A DNA stretch of 64,000 nucleotides from UBA4744 sp963707435 (GTDB lineage Bacteria > Actinomycetota > Acidimicrobiia > Spongiisociales > UBA4744). The stretch is taken from assembly GCA_963707435.1 (NCBI GenBank), contig CAVPPF010000007.1, positions 186,001-250,000 on the forward strand, read 5' to 3'. This document shows, piece after piece, positions 42,226 to 50,701 of this stretch. A program made the translations under genes and the position numbers. The notes beneath the pieces are model-generated. The model did not search any database. It was not told the origin of the DNA and saw nothing but the letters and a program-made list of their open reading frames with translations. How positions within the stretch are numbered: the first letter of the stretch is position 1; every line of letters begins with the position of its first letter.

Positions 42226-43416
42226 TCAAGATCCGGCGAGGTGTTCGACGGTCCGTTGTGCGATCGCATTCCATTCCGCGGAGTCCTGATCGATCAGGAC
42301 GAAGTGGTCGGCGTTATCGAATTCCAGGTACTCGACCGAATCGCCCGCTTCCCGGGCCCGGGCAACGTACGTTCGGCTGTATTCGACCGGGACCCGGTCG
42401 TCCGCCGTCCCGTGGGCGACCAGCACCGGCACGCCGACGGGCAGCGAGTCTGAAGGTGACTGCTCCGACGGTGGACGGCCGCCGAAGAACTCCTCGACGG
42501 CGCCATCCCCGAGGTCGTCGTCGACTGCCTGGTTGAGATCGACGACGCCGGCGAGAGAAAGGGCCAATCCGGGCGAGACCGCCGGGGCGGCCCACGGCGA
42601 GTCCGCGGGCAGTCGGGCCCGTCCGGCCGCCCACAGGGCCAGTTGAGATCCGGCTGAGTGGCCCACGACCGCCACCCGGGCCAAGTCAACGGGGAATTCT
42701 GCGGCCAGGCCGGCAAGGTGATCGACCGCAGCGGCGATGTCCGAGAGAGCATGCTGCCACTCGAGGGGTCCGCGCCGGTATTCGACGTTCCAGGTCGCAA
42801 CACCCCGATCTGCCAGGTCGACCGCCGGTCCGTCCATGAGATCTCGGCTCCACGGCCGCCGCCAGAAGCCGCCGTGGATGAGGATCACCGTTGGGTGCGG
42901 TCCGGGCCCCGGAGGAAGCCGGAGGTCTCCAATCTGATCGACCGCCGATCCGTAGGGAAGGGAGATCGGCGGATTCCCGATCCTGAGCACCAGATGGCGG
43001 AGGGCGTCGCGGTATCCGTTGATGCCTCGCCCGAAGATCGTGGCGACGCAGGCGGGGGCAATGACCGAATGGCTCCGCCAGGCTTCCCGCCGGGTGATAT
43101 CGGAGATGTGCACTTCGACCGCAGGCAGTTCTACGGACTCGAGAGCGTCGAGGATCGCATACGAGTAGTGGGTGAAAGCGCCGGGGTTGATGACGATGGC
43201 ATCCGCGTCGTGTCTTGCCTCGTGGAGCCGATCGATGATGGCTCCTTCGTGATTCGACTGGAATGTTGCCACCGACACCCCCAGGTCGGCGCCCCAGGAA
43301 CGACAGGCGGCATCGAGGTCGGAAAGCGTCGTGGTCCCGTAGATGTCTGGTTGGCGGGAACCGAGCAGGTTGAGGTTCGGTCCGTTGACGACCAGGAGGC
43401 GCAGGGGTGATTGCAT
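42226..43416 (-). CDS. aroQ: Fusion: type II 3-dehydroquinate dehydratase + alpha/beta-hydrolase
   Basis: A 396-residue two-domain protein. Residues 1 to about 147 are a complete type II dehydroquinase, the shikimate-pathway enzyme that dehydrates 3-dehydroquinate: NGPNLNLLGSRQPDIYG, FQSNHEGAIIDRLHEA, INPGAFTHYSYAILDAL, EVHISDITRREAWR. Residues about 155-396 are an alpha/beta hydrolase of the esterase/kynurenine-formamidase-like type: ILIHGGFWRRPWSR (oxyanion HGGFW), VVGHSAGSQLALW (nucleophile Ser), GTADDRVPVEYS (Asp) and DNADHFVLID (His). No stop or frameshift separates them. Type II dehydroquinases usually stand alone at about 145 residues. Whether the halves cooperate is unknown. Start ATG 43416. 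Confidence 0.9.
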   Translation of the reverse strand: MQSPLRLLVVNGPNLNLLGSRQPDIYGTTTLSDLDAACRSWGADLGVSVATFQSNHEGAIIDRLHEARHDADAIVINPGAFTHYSYAILDALESVELPAVEVHISDITRREAWRSHSVIAPACVATIFGRGINGYRDALRHLVLRIGNPPISLPYGSAVDQIGDLRLPPGPGPHPTVILIHGGFWRRPWSRDLMDGPAVDLADRGVATWNVEYRRGPLEWQHALSDIAAAVDHLAGLAAEFPVDLARVAVVGHSAGSQLALWAAGRARLPADSPWAAPAVSPGLALSLAGVVDLNQAVDDDLGDGAVEEFFGGRPPSEQSPSDSLPVGVPVLVAHGTADDRVPVEYSRTYVARAREAGDSVEYLEFDNADHFVLIDQDSAEWNAIAQRTVEHLAGS

Positions 43417-43487
43417 CTCCTCAGGCTATCGAGCCGGCCCGGATCGTCCCAACGATCTCAGGGGCGGGGTCAATCCGGACTGCTCAG

Positions 43488-43520
43488 GTAAACCTTCCCG
43501 GTCGCCGATACGAGTAACTA
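43488..43520 (+). promoter_or_regulatory. Putative autoregulated ECF promoter of the sigma operon
   Basis: GTAAACCTTC (43488-43497), 13 bases, CGAGTA (43511-43516), then ACTA. The GTAAACC to CGAGTA spacing is 16 bases. The same layout stands before the QKY-repeat gene (28231-28263). Autoregulation by the adjacent ECF factor is the natural reading. The ATG of the sigma gene lies 48 bases downstream. Confidence 0.72.
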
Positions 43521-43564
43521 GGCGAGATGGCTGGGAAAGCCCGAAGGGCCTCTTGGAGAACTGG

Positions 43565-44086
43565 ATGCAAGGAGCAGAACGAGGGATCGTCACGCTTCCT
43601 GAGCGTTTCGAGACCTTCTACCAGCGCGAGTTCAGGTCCGTCGTCGGTCTGGCCTACGCCCTCTCCGGCAGTCGCTGGGCCGCCGAGGACCTTGCCCAGG
43701 AGGCGTTTATTGCAGCCCACCGAGCATGGGATCGCATCGGCGAATATGACTCGCCGGGAGCGTGGGTCAGGAGGGTGGTAGCCAACATGGCAGTGTCGCT
43801 CTACCGCAAGAGGGCGTCGGAAGCCCGGGCGATAGCCCGAATCGCCGTACGGCGGCAAGAGGCATTGCCGGCGCTCGAGGTGGAAGACGATGAGTTCTGG
43901 GCGGCGGTTCGGGCCCTCCCGAAACGCCAGGCTCAAGCGATTGCACTCCACTATCTCGAAGATCGACCGGTGGCCGAAGTTGCCGACATCCTCGACTGCT
44001 CACCGTCCACGGCCAAGGTGCATCTCCACAAAGGCCGGATGCGACTGGCCGAACGGCTCGGTACCCGGCCGGGGGACGAATCATGA
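43565..44086 (+). CDS. ECF-family RNA polymerase sigma factor
   Basis: A 173-residue group 4 (ECF) sigma factor. Region 2 is FETFYQREFRSVVGLAYALSGSRWAAEDLAQEAFIAAHRAWDRI with the region 2.2 core AEDLAQEAF. Region 4 is 'RALPKRQAQAIALHYLEDRPVAEVADILDCSPSTAKVHLHKGRMRLAERL', with the helix-turn-helix. There is no SnoaL-type C-terminal extension. ATG 43565 is used; the frame is open far upstream but that part crosses the promoter. The stop overlaps the start of the membrane partner gene (ATGA), the usual arrangement of an ECF factor with its regulator. Confidence 0.92.
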   Translation: MQGAERGIVTLPERFETFYQREFRSVVGLAYALSGSRWAAEDLAQEAFIAAHRAWDRIGEYDSPGAWVRRVVANMAVSLYRKRASEARAIARIAVRRQEALPALEVEDDEFWAAVRALPKRQAQAIALHYLEDRPVAEVADILDCSPSTAKVHLHKGRMRLAERLGTRPGDES

Positions 44087-44982
44087 ATCTCGACGATCGC
44101 GCCCGTCGCGCCGCAGACAACCTCAAGCAGAAGGTCAACGAGGCCCCGCTCATGCTCATGGAACGGGGAGTTCCTGCCGTCCGTGTTCCCGGCCGTCAAT
44201 CGCGGCTGCTCTCGTTTGCCGGCGCCTTTGCGGCGGTTGTGCTTGTCGTAGGACTGACCCTCGTTCAAGTTGATCTCTTCTCGCCCCAACGTGAGACGTC
44301 GACGACCGGTGACACATTCCCGGTCAATACGGTGACGACCGCAGCAACGTCGACCACAGAGGCGCCGACCACAACTGCGGCTACCACGCCGGTGACGGCA
44401 CCGCCCGCCGCGACCTCAACCACGGTCGCCGTGGACGACACACCACCCCCGCTGGAAATCACGTACCCGGAGAACGGCGCCCGGGTGGCTACGGAGTCGC
44501 TGCGGTTTGAGGGTACGACCGAACCGGGAGCGGTCGTGTCCGCAGGCCCGTATCAAGCCGATGTCGATGAAGCAGGCCGGTGGTCGATCGTGTTGCTGCT
44601 GAACGCCGGCGGCAATCTGGCGTCCTTCACGGCGACCGATCAGGCCGGAAACACGGCAGCGGCGTCTGTCTCGGTGACCTTCGAAGTCCCCGACCCTCCC
44701 GAGAAAGAACCCCCGCTCGTTGAGTTCTCCGCGGTTCAGAAGTACGGATCGTGCTCGGAGAGCCCTCCATTCGACGAGTTCTACGGGATGGCCAAACCCG
44801 GCACCAAGGTGTTCATTACGTCTTCCTTCGGGTCGGGTTCGACCACTGCCGCCGGAAACGGCGAATGGTATGTGAAGGTGTTCTTCGAGACGGCCCCCTA
44901 CGGCGAAGCATTCGAAGTGAAAGCCAGGGACGACTTCGGCAACAAAGTCATCTTTGAGTTCACGAGTTTCGTCGAGAAGTGA
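44083..44982 (+). CDS. Membrane-anchored Ig/QKY-domain partner of the ECF sigma factor
   Basis: A 299-residue single-pass protein. Residues 1-43 are charged and probably cytoplasmic (LDDRARRAADNLKQKV). Residues 44-62 form the membrane helix. Residues 68-118 are a Thr/Ala/Pro-rich stalk. Residues 120-201 are Ig-like (FEGTTEPGAVVSAGP, then SFTATDQAGN). Residues 213-299 are one QKY domain with SCSES and GMAKPGT. Coupling to the sigma gene and topology suggest an anti-sigma or sensor role, but no ZAS/HHCC anti-sigma motif is present, so the mechanism would differ from the classic one. Its relative at 26828-28180 has three QKY domains. Confidence 0.82.
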   Translation: MNLDDRARRAADNLKQKVNEAPLMLMERGVPAVRVPGRQSRLLSFAGAFAAVVLVVGLTLVQVDLFSPQRETSTTGDTFPVNTVTTAATSTTEAPTTTAATTPVTAPPAATSTTVAVDDTPPPLEITYPENGARVATESLRFEGTTEPGAVVSAGPYQADVDEAGRWSIVLLLNAGGNLASFTATDQAGNTAAASVSVTFEVPDPPEKEPPLVEFSAVQKYGSCSESPPFDEFYGMAKPGTKVFITSSFGSGSTTAAGNGEWYVKVFFETAPYGEAFEVKARDDFGNKVIFEFTSFVEK

Positions 44983-45736
44983 ACTCGGCGTGCGGCGACA
45001 GATGGCCGGCTTCGAGGGTCCCCGCTACCTGGAGCGTCGACTCGTCGATGGTTCCTTCCTCGAGTCCAAAGCGCTGGTCGAACGCTGAGGCAACGGCTGC
45101 CAGGACATCCTGCCGGCTGAGGCCGGGTACGGCTCCCGCCAGATCGCCCGAGGTGGTTGGATCCCAGGTGAGTTCAAGGGCCTCGTAGACGGGAATCAGC
45201 ACCTCCGCGATGCGATCCCCGCCTTCAACGACGATCACGCCGCCGACGTGGGCTGCCCGGCCGATGATGCGCTGCCCGGCACCCATGACCTTGTGTCGGC
45301 CCGACACGTTGATGCTGTAGGCACCGGGACAATACTCGCCCGGCACCTCACCGATCCGGGCGTCGGCTCCCAGCGCCCCGAAGGCAGCCAGCAAGGTGGA
45401 AGCGAGGGCCTCGAAGCGCGGTTTGATCGTTTCGCGCGGGTTCGGGGACGGAATCGTCCAGGCAAAAGCAATCGTGCCGGAGTGGAATACCGCAGCCCGT
45501 CCACCGGCGAGTCGTTCGATCGCTTCGTAGTCCGCCGACCGGCTCGCGGCGACGGCCTGTGGATATCCACGGCTGACGACGTCCTGGCGTCCGTAGGCAA
45601 CGATCCGCCCCGGTTGGTGAAGCCGGAGGCTCTCCCCGATCTCACCGGCCGCAGCCCGGCGGAGGAGCGCGTGTGACACCGCTGTATCGAAAGCGGGTCG
45701 TTCGGTGAACTGCTCGGTGAGCAGGCGGATGGCCAT
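44960..45736 (-). CDS. Lipoate-protein ligase A-like (BPL/LplA/LipB family)
   Basis: A 258-residue protein of the biotin/lipoate ligase superfamily. Seen are the N-terminal fold 'AVSHALLRRAAAGEIGESLRLHQPGRIVAYGRQD', ERLAGGRAAVFHSGTIAFAW (the RxxGG substrate motif) and SGRHKVMGAGQRIIGRAAHVGG with the catalytic lysine in HKVMG. It would attach lipoate or octanoate to dehydrogenase subunits; LipM-type transferase is an alternative. ATG 45736. The last 23 bases overlap the end of the convergent gene at 44083-44982. Confidence 0.86.
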   Translation of the reverse strand: MAIRLLTEQFTERPAFDTAVSHALLRRAAAGEIGESLRLHQPGRIVAYGRQDVVSRGYPQAVAASRSADYEAIERLAGGRAAVFHSGTIAFAWTIPSPNPRETIKPRFEALASTLLAAFGALGADARIGEVPGEYCPGAYSINVSGRHKVMGAGQRIIGRAAHVGGVIVVEGGDRIAEVLIPVYEALELTWDPTTSGDLAGAVPGLSRQDVLAAVASAFDQRFGLEEGTIDESTLQVAGTLEAGHLSPHAEFTSRRNS

Positions 45737-45835
45737 GGCGACAGTATGTCAAACCGGGGGCGGGGCCTGTCGGCATGCGATATGTTGGAACTAAAGCATG
45801 GCCGGCGGCGTCTCAATGATGGAAGGCCGTTGGAA

Positions 45836-46756
45836 GTGTGCGGGAAGGGGTGTGGGTTGGCTGCATCTCGGTTGAAGTTCGTGGTCGGGCCAGTTCTCGC
45901 CGCGTCGCTGCTGGCGGGTTGTGGGTCCGACGCGCCGCTCGCCGGAATGGGCCACATGACCGAGCGCTGGATCGAAGCAGCACTCGATCCGACGGTGGCT
46001 ACGACGACCACCCGGGTTGTTGCGGTACCCAGCGGGCTGCTTGCGGCAAGCACGGCAAAGACGGTCGCGTGGGTCAATGATGATCTGGGCGACCTGTCTC
46101 CTGCAGCGCCGGCCACGCCGGAGGAAGTCATCAACGCTGTATGGTCCCGCAGCAACCGGCAGGACCGATTTGTGCAGGCCAGCCGTTCGGAGATCGCGGC
46201 CGCGTTGCCCGCCGTCGAAGTCCCGGAGCTCGTCCCTGAGAACGTGGCCTTTGTGACCAGCCAGCTGGTGTTCGACCCGAGCACGGGCCTGCTGGCGCCC
46301 AACACCGTTGCCGCGTTCGGATTCTGGTCCGACAAGCCGTACACCAAGAGCAGAAGCGTCTCGCAGCTGGCCGTCCTGATGGTGGCCGTCGACGAACCAA
46401 CCCCCGAGCCGGTGGTTCCCGACACCATCGGCGTACCGGAACCCCCGCCGGTCGATGACCGCTGCGAGGAGCTGGCGGATGGCACGGTGGAAGCCTGCGC
46501 GCAGGTGACGCTGGAGGACGGCTGTCCGGCCTGGTCGCTCGATGTGACTGATGGGTGGAGGCTCGTGTGGTCGGAGGGCGGCTACACCTACGACCTCTTC
46601 GTGCGCAACGCGGACACCGCAGATCTGGCGGCGCAGATGGCTGGGTCCTGCGAGAACCTCGAACCGGTGGAGTCGGTGCTGGCCGGGCCGAACGAGACGG
46701 TCGGTGCACCTGCGGGGAACGCCGGCGAGTCTCCGGCAGCGGCAGGCGGCTCCTGA
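45836..46756 (+). CDS. Putative lipoprotein of unknown function
   Basis: About 306 residues with an N-terminal export signal ending in a lipobox (VLAASLLAGC). The rest has no domain I can name: WIEAALDPTV, a Thr patch, PEEVINAVWSRSNRQDRFVQASRSEIAAALP, then LVFDPSTGLLAPNTVAAFGFW, and a Pro-rich stretch before a C-terminal domain with paired cysteines (RCEELADGTVEACAQVTLEDGCPAW). The start is uncertain: GTG 45836 and TTG 45857 (after GGGAAGGGG) fit a lipoprotein signal better than the far upstream 45746. Confidence 0.68.
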   Translation: MCGKGCGLAASRLKFVVGPVLAASLLAGCGSDAPLAGMGHMTERWIEAALDPTVATTTTRVVAVPSGLLAASTAKTVAWVNDDLGDLSPAAPATPEEVINAVWSRSNRQDRFVQASRSEIAAALPAVEVPELVPENVAFVTSQLVFDPSTGLLAPNTVAAFGFWSDKPYTKSRSVSQLAVLMVAVDEPTPEPVVPDTIGVPEPPPVDDRCEELADGTVEACAQVTLEDGCPAWSLDVTDGWRLVWSEGGYTYDLFVRNADTADLAAQMAGSCENLEPVESVLAGPNETVGAPAGNAGESPAAAGGS

Positions 46757-46807
46757 GATTCGCGCCCGCCGGCGATAGGCTGGGTGGTCGCTCGGTAAGG
46801 AAGACGT

Positions 46808-48712
46808 ATCTTTCACGGTGGGAACTGGTTCGCGTACCTGCGTTATGACGAGGAGCAGGATCGACCACATGTCGACCGCGCCCTCCTCGCCAGAGTCCTT
46901 GCCTACGGCCGGCCTTACCGCCGCGACCTCGTCGTAGTCCTCATCACGATTCTGATCATCTCTCTCTTGACGCTGGTCCCGCCGCTGCTGATGCGGGAAC
47001 TGATCGACCGGGCCATCCCCGAGAAGAACATCCGCTTGCTGACCTTCCTGGGTCTCGGCATGGTGGCGGTCCCGATCGTCAATACCGTCGTCGGCACTCT
47101 CCAGCGGTGGATGTCGGCTCGAGCCGGAGAAGGAATCATCTTCGACCTCCGCCGGCAGCTCTACCGGCACTTGCAGGGGATGTCGCTCCGGTTCTTCACA
47201 TCGACCCGTACCGGCGAGCTCGTATCACGTCTGAACAACGATGTGGTCGGCGCCCAAAACGCGATCACCGGAACGTTCATCACGATCGCCTCGAACATCG
47301 TCACCGTCACTGCCATCCTCATCATCATGGTACGAACCGAATGGCGCCTCACCCTGCTGGCGGTGGCAGCCCTTCCGCTCTTCATCTATCCCGCACGACG
47401 GGTCGGGAAGATCCTCCGGAGAGTCTCCCAACAGCAAATGGAACACAACGCAAACATGTCCTCCATCCTCACGGAAACGTTCAATGTGAGTGGAGCGCTC
47501 CTGGTCAAGCTGTTCAATCGCGCCGAGGACGAGACGCACAAATTCACCAACGAAGCAGCTCTGGTGCGCGACCTCGGGGTGCGCAGAGCCGTGATCGGCC
47601 GCTGGTTCTTTGCAGCGCTGGGGGTCGTCAGCGCCCTCGGCACCGCAGCGGTGTTCTGGGTAGGCGGGGTGCTCGTCATCAACGGTTCGTTCACCGTGGG
47701 CACCATCGTGATGTTCTCGACACTGCTGGCCCAGCTGTACTCGCCGCTCACCGCACTCTCCAACGCCCGCGTCGAGTTTGCCACCTCCATGGTCTCGTTT
47801 GAACGGGTCTTCGAGGTGCTTGATCTCCCGCACGACATCGACGAGCGAGATGGAGCCACCCATCTCGCCGATATCTCGGGCGAGGTGCGTTTTGAGAAGG
47901 TCTCGTTCAAGTACGTTACTGATGGGGCGCTGCCCGGGCTGACCGAGGTGAAACGGATGCATTGGGGCCGGGCCGTGGAGCAGCCCGGTCTCGACACGAC
48001 CCAGGTCTCGACCCGGGAGTGGGCTCTTGAGGACGTCTCGTTCACGATCCGGCCGGGCCAGCTCGCTGCACTGGTAGGTCCCAGCGGGGCCGGGAAGACC
48101 ACCATCAGCTATCTCCTTCCCCGCCTCTACGACGTCAACGAAGGCGCAGTGCGGATCGACGGTTACGACGTGAGGGACCTCACGCTGGGCACGCTGGGGA
48201 ATGGGATCGGGGTCGTCACGCAGGAGTCCTACCTCTTTCACGACACGATGGGGGCCAATCTGCGGTACGCCAAGCCGGAGGCGACGGCGGCCGAGATAGA
48301 GCAAGCTTGCCGTGACGCCAACATCGACGAGCTCATCGCTTCGCTGCCGGACGGCTACGAGACCATGGTGGGGGAGCGCGGGTACCGCCTATCCGGAGGT
48401 GAGAAGCAGCGGCTGGCGATCGCCCGGGTCATCCTCAAGGACCCCCGCATTCTGATCCTCGACGAAGCAACTTCCCATCTCGATTCCCATTCTGAAGCTC
48501 TGATTCAGGAGGCCCTGGAGCGAGTCATGAGGGGGCGAACGTCATTGGTGATCGCCCATCGACTATCCACCATTCTGGCGGCCGACGTGATCCTCGTGCT
48601 CGACCAGGGCCGTCTGGTCGAGTCGGGCACCCACGCGGAGCTGCTCGAGCGAGGCGGGCTCTACGCAAGTCTCTACGAGACTCAGTTTCGGAACCAACCG
48701 GTGGAGGTCTGA
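46808..48712 (+). CDS. ABC exporter (fused membrane and ATPase domains), unusual start
   Basis: An ABC transporter half-unit with six membrane helices and a nucleotide-binding domain: Walker A GPSGAGKTT, signature LSGGEKQRLA, Walker B ILILDEATSHLD, switch His in IAHRLSTI. Typical exporter sequence continues upstream of the TTG at 46967 (FAYLRYDEEQDRP and the first helix VVVLITILIISLLTLVPP), so that TTG is too late. In that frame no ATG, GTG or TTG precedes it. The best initiation site is ATC 46808, reading (M)FHGGNWFAYL, five bases after AAGGAAG. A base error in an ATG is equally possible. From there it is 634 residues. Substrate unknown. Confidence 0.85.
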   Translation: MFHGGNWFAYLRYDEEQDRPHVDRALLARVLAYGRPYRRDLVVVLITILIISLLTLVPPLLMRELIDRAIPEKNIRLLTFLGLGMVAVPIVNTVVGTLQRWMSARAGEGIIFDLRRQLYRHLQGMSLRFFTSTRTGELVSRLNNDVVGAQNAITGTFITIASNIVTVTAILIIMVRTEWRLTLLAVAALPLFIYPARRVGKILRRVSQQQMEHNANMSSILTETFNVSGALLVKLFNRAEDETHKFTNEAALVRDLGVRRAVIGRWFFAALGVVSALGTAAVFWVGGVLVINGSFTVGTIVMFSTLLAQLYSPLTALSNARVEFATSMVSFERVFEVLDLPHDIDERDGATHLADISGEVRFEKVSFKYVTDGALPGLTEVKRMHWGRAVEQPGLDTTQVSTREWALEDVSFTIRPGQLAALVGPSGAGKTTISYLLPRLYDVNEGAVRIDGYDVRDLTLGTLGNGIGVVTQESYLFHDTMGANLRYAKPEATAAEIEQACRDANIDELIASLPDGYETMVGERGYRLSGGEKQRLAIARVILKDPRILILDEATSHLDSHSEALIQEALERVMRGRTSLVIAHRLSTILAADVILVLDQGRLVESGTHAELLERGGLYASLYETQFRNQPVEV

Positions 48713-49269
48713 TGGTCGACTTTCAAGTACTCGTGTCCGGGTATGTTGGCGACCGGGTGGCATCGACCGTGTCGGTCGCCGTCGACGGCGAACAGGTGGT
48801 CGTGGTCGACCCGGGCATGGTCGTCGATCAGTCTGCGATTCTCGATCCGCTGGCCGCCCTCGGCATTGCCCCCGGCGACGTGACGGACGTCATCTTCTCT
48901 CATCACCACCCGGACCACACGGTCAATGCTGCACTGTTCCCCGCTGCCCGGTTCCACGACCACTGGGCCATCTATCGCGGGGATGTCTGGAACTCACGTC
49001 CGGCGGAGGGGTTTGCCGTATCCCCGCACGTTCGATTGATCGAGACTCCGGGACACACTCCGCAGGACATCACGACCTTGATCGAGACGGAAGACGGCGT
49101 GGTGGCCTGCACGCACCTGTGGTGGAATGCCGCCGGTCCCGCCGAAGACCCGTTGGCTTCCGATGCCGACGCTTTGCACGCAGGTCGGCGCCGGGTGCTC
49201 GAGGTCGCGACCGTCGTCGTGCCGGGACACGGCAGGGCTTTTCGACCGGACGAGAATACTCCGCGCTGA
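48712..49269 (+). CDS. Metallo-beta-lactamase-fold hydrolase
   Basis: A 185-residue MBL-fold protein with the metal motif SHHHPDHTVNA (HxHxDH), ETPGHTPQD (third His), and THLWWNAAGPAEDPLASDAD further on, close to the MBLAC1-like group. The reaction is unknown. Its ATG shares one base with the ABC transporter stop (TGATG), so the two are coupled and may act on the same substrate. It is convergent with metF, whose stop is one base away. Confidence 0.9.
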   Translation: MVDFQVLVSGYVGDRVASTVSVAVDGEQVVVVDPGMVVDQSAILDPLAALGIAPGDVTDVIFSHHHPDHTVNAALFPAARFHDHWAIYRGDVWNSRPAEGFAVSPHVRLIETPGHTPQDITTLIETEDGVVACTHLWWNAAGPAEDPLASDADALHAGRRRVLEVATVVVPGHGRAFRPDENTPR

Positions 49270-49270
49270 G

Positions 49271-50230
49271 CTACCAGCCTGAGGGAACCTCGAGACGATC
49301 CATCAGCATTTCGATCGCCCGCGACCGCTGCATGACGTAGAGGTGAACGGCGGGTACCCCGGCTGCCATGAGTTCGGTCGCCTGTTGCAGCGTCCAGTCG
49401 ACGCCGGCCGCCGTCACCTCCCCGTCCTCGGCCCGTTCGACGGCCTCGGTGAGACCCGGGGGGATCTCGCAGTGGAAGGTGCTGGGGATCGATGTCAGCT
49501 GTCTCCGGGTGGTCAGGATCTTGAGTCCCGGGATGATCGGGACCTCGATGCCCTGGTTGCGGCACTGCTCGACGAACGAGAAATAGTGACGGTTGTCGAA
49601 GAACATCTGGGTCACGATGTACTCGGCGCCCGCTTCGACCTTTCGCTTGACCCAGGCGATGTCGGAAGCCAGGTTGGGAGCCTCGAAGTGTTTCTCCGGA
49701 TAGCCTGCCGCCCCGATGCAGAAGTCGGTCGGGTATGCGTCGAGCAGTTCCTCCAGATAAACACCTTTGTTCATGTCCTGGATCTGCGCGATCAGGTCGG
49801 TGGCATGATCGTGACGGGTGCGGCCATGCTCGAGCGGCTTCCTGTACCCGTTGCCGTCTCCCCGAATGGCGAGGACGTTGTCGATGCCCAGGTAGTGGAG
49901 TTCGATGAGGAAATCCTCGGTCTCCTGCGTGGTGAACCCCTCGACGAGGAGGTGGGGTACTGCGTCGATCTCGAACTTCTTCTGAATCAGTGCGCAGACG
50001 CCGAGTGTGCCCGGCCGTTTGCGTTTGATCCGCTTCTGGTAACCCCCCGGGGTCTCGTCGTACACCACCTCGGCAGCATGGCTGGTGATGTCGATGAACG
50101 GTGGCCGGTATTTGGCGAGTGTCTCAATGAGCCGGAGCAGGCTGGCAAGGTCGCCCCCGCGCAAGGGAGGGATGATCTCAAAACTGACCAGCGGCCGCTT
50201 CGCTTCCTGCAGATGGTCGATGACCTTCAT
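49271..50230 (-). CDS. metF: Methylenetetrahydrofolate reductase
   Basis: MetF reduces 5,10-methylene-THF to 5-methyl-THF for methionine synthesis. The 319-residue TIM barrel shows FEIIPPLRGGDLASLL, FIDITSHAAE, GIDNVLAIRGDG, FCIGAAGYPEKHFEAP and GAEYIVTQMFFD, all typical. The ATG at 50230 fits the family start; an in-frame start 25 codons earlier has no similarity. No SAM or cobalamin riboswitch is visible in the roughly 100 bases upstream. Confidence 0.94.
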   Translation of the reverse strand: MKVIDHLQEAKRPLVSFEIIPPLRGGDLASLLRLIETLAKYRPPFIDITSHAAEVVYDETPGGYQKRIKRKRPGTLGVCALIQKKFEIDAVPHLLVEGFTTQETEDFLIELHYLGIDNVLAIRGDGNGYRKPLEHGRTRHDHATDLIAQIQDMNKGVYLEELLDAYPTDFCIGAAGYPEKHFEAPNLASDIAWVKRKVEAGAEYIVTQMFFDNRHYFSFVEQCRNQGIEVPIIPGLKILTTRRQLTSIPSTFHCEIPPGLTEAVERAEDGEVTAAGVDWTLQQATELMAAGVPAVHLYVMQRSRAIEMLMDRLEVPSGW

Positions 50231-50332
50231 GATGCTGTCCGTGTCACGAGCGCCATTGTGCCTGAAACTTCCGATTTGTCGAGCAGCGCGGGTCTCCAGG
50301 TGCACGACTGCACGGGCGTTTCGACCGACGGA

Positions 50333-50701
50333 TCAGGCTTCCCGGGTCAAGTTGTCCATGAGGAGCGGTGTGGTCGGCACCAGGAGGAGGTGCTCCCCGT
50401 CATGGGTGAGCCAGAGATTGTCGTCAACCTCGAGCCAAACGTGAGCCGGGAAGGCGGTCAGATTCTTGCGGGCCGTGCGGTTGGGTGCCCGGTACATGAG
50501 CACTTCCGGGCCCGGAGCGTGCACGGCCGGGAATCTTCCGATCAGAAGGTACATGCCAAAGAGTGCGGCGAGGCCTTCGGACGCGTCGAGCGGGCGGGTT
50601 GGACCTGCCCAATCGACAAGGCCACAGTCCTCACATGCCACCACACTGACCTTCGCTACCTGAACAGAGCGGTGCTCGCAGTTCGCGGTCGTCTTCGCCA
50701 T
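50333..50701 (-). CDS. Hypothetical protein, 122 residues
   Basis: I do not recognise a family. The N-terminal part has CEHRSVQVAKVSVVACEDCGLVDWAG, where three cysteines and a histidine could bind a metal. The rest includes EVLMYRAPNRTARKNLTAF and PAHVWLEVDDNLWLTHDG. The frame and codon use resemble neighbours, and no better gene overlaps it, but there is no clear Shine-Dalgarno before ATG 50701. Confidence 0.5.
   Translation of the reverse strand: MAKTTANCEHRSVQVAKVSVVACEDCGLVDWAGPTRPLDASEGLAALFGMYLLIGRFPAVHAPGPEVLMYRAPNRTARKNLTAFPAHVWLEVDDNLWLTHDGEHLLLVPTTPLLMDNLTREA

Noticed and set aside
50231..50332. Possible riboswitch ahead of metF
   Set aside because: The roughly 100 bases show no SAM, cobalamin or other riboswitch core that I can recognise.
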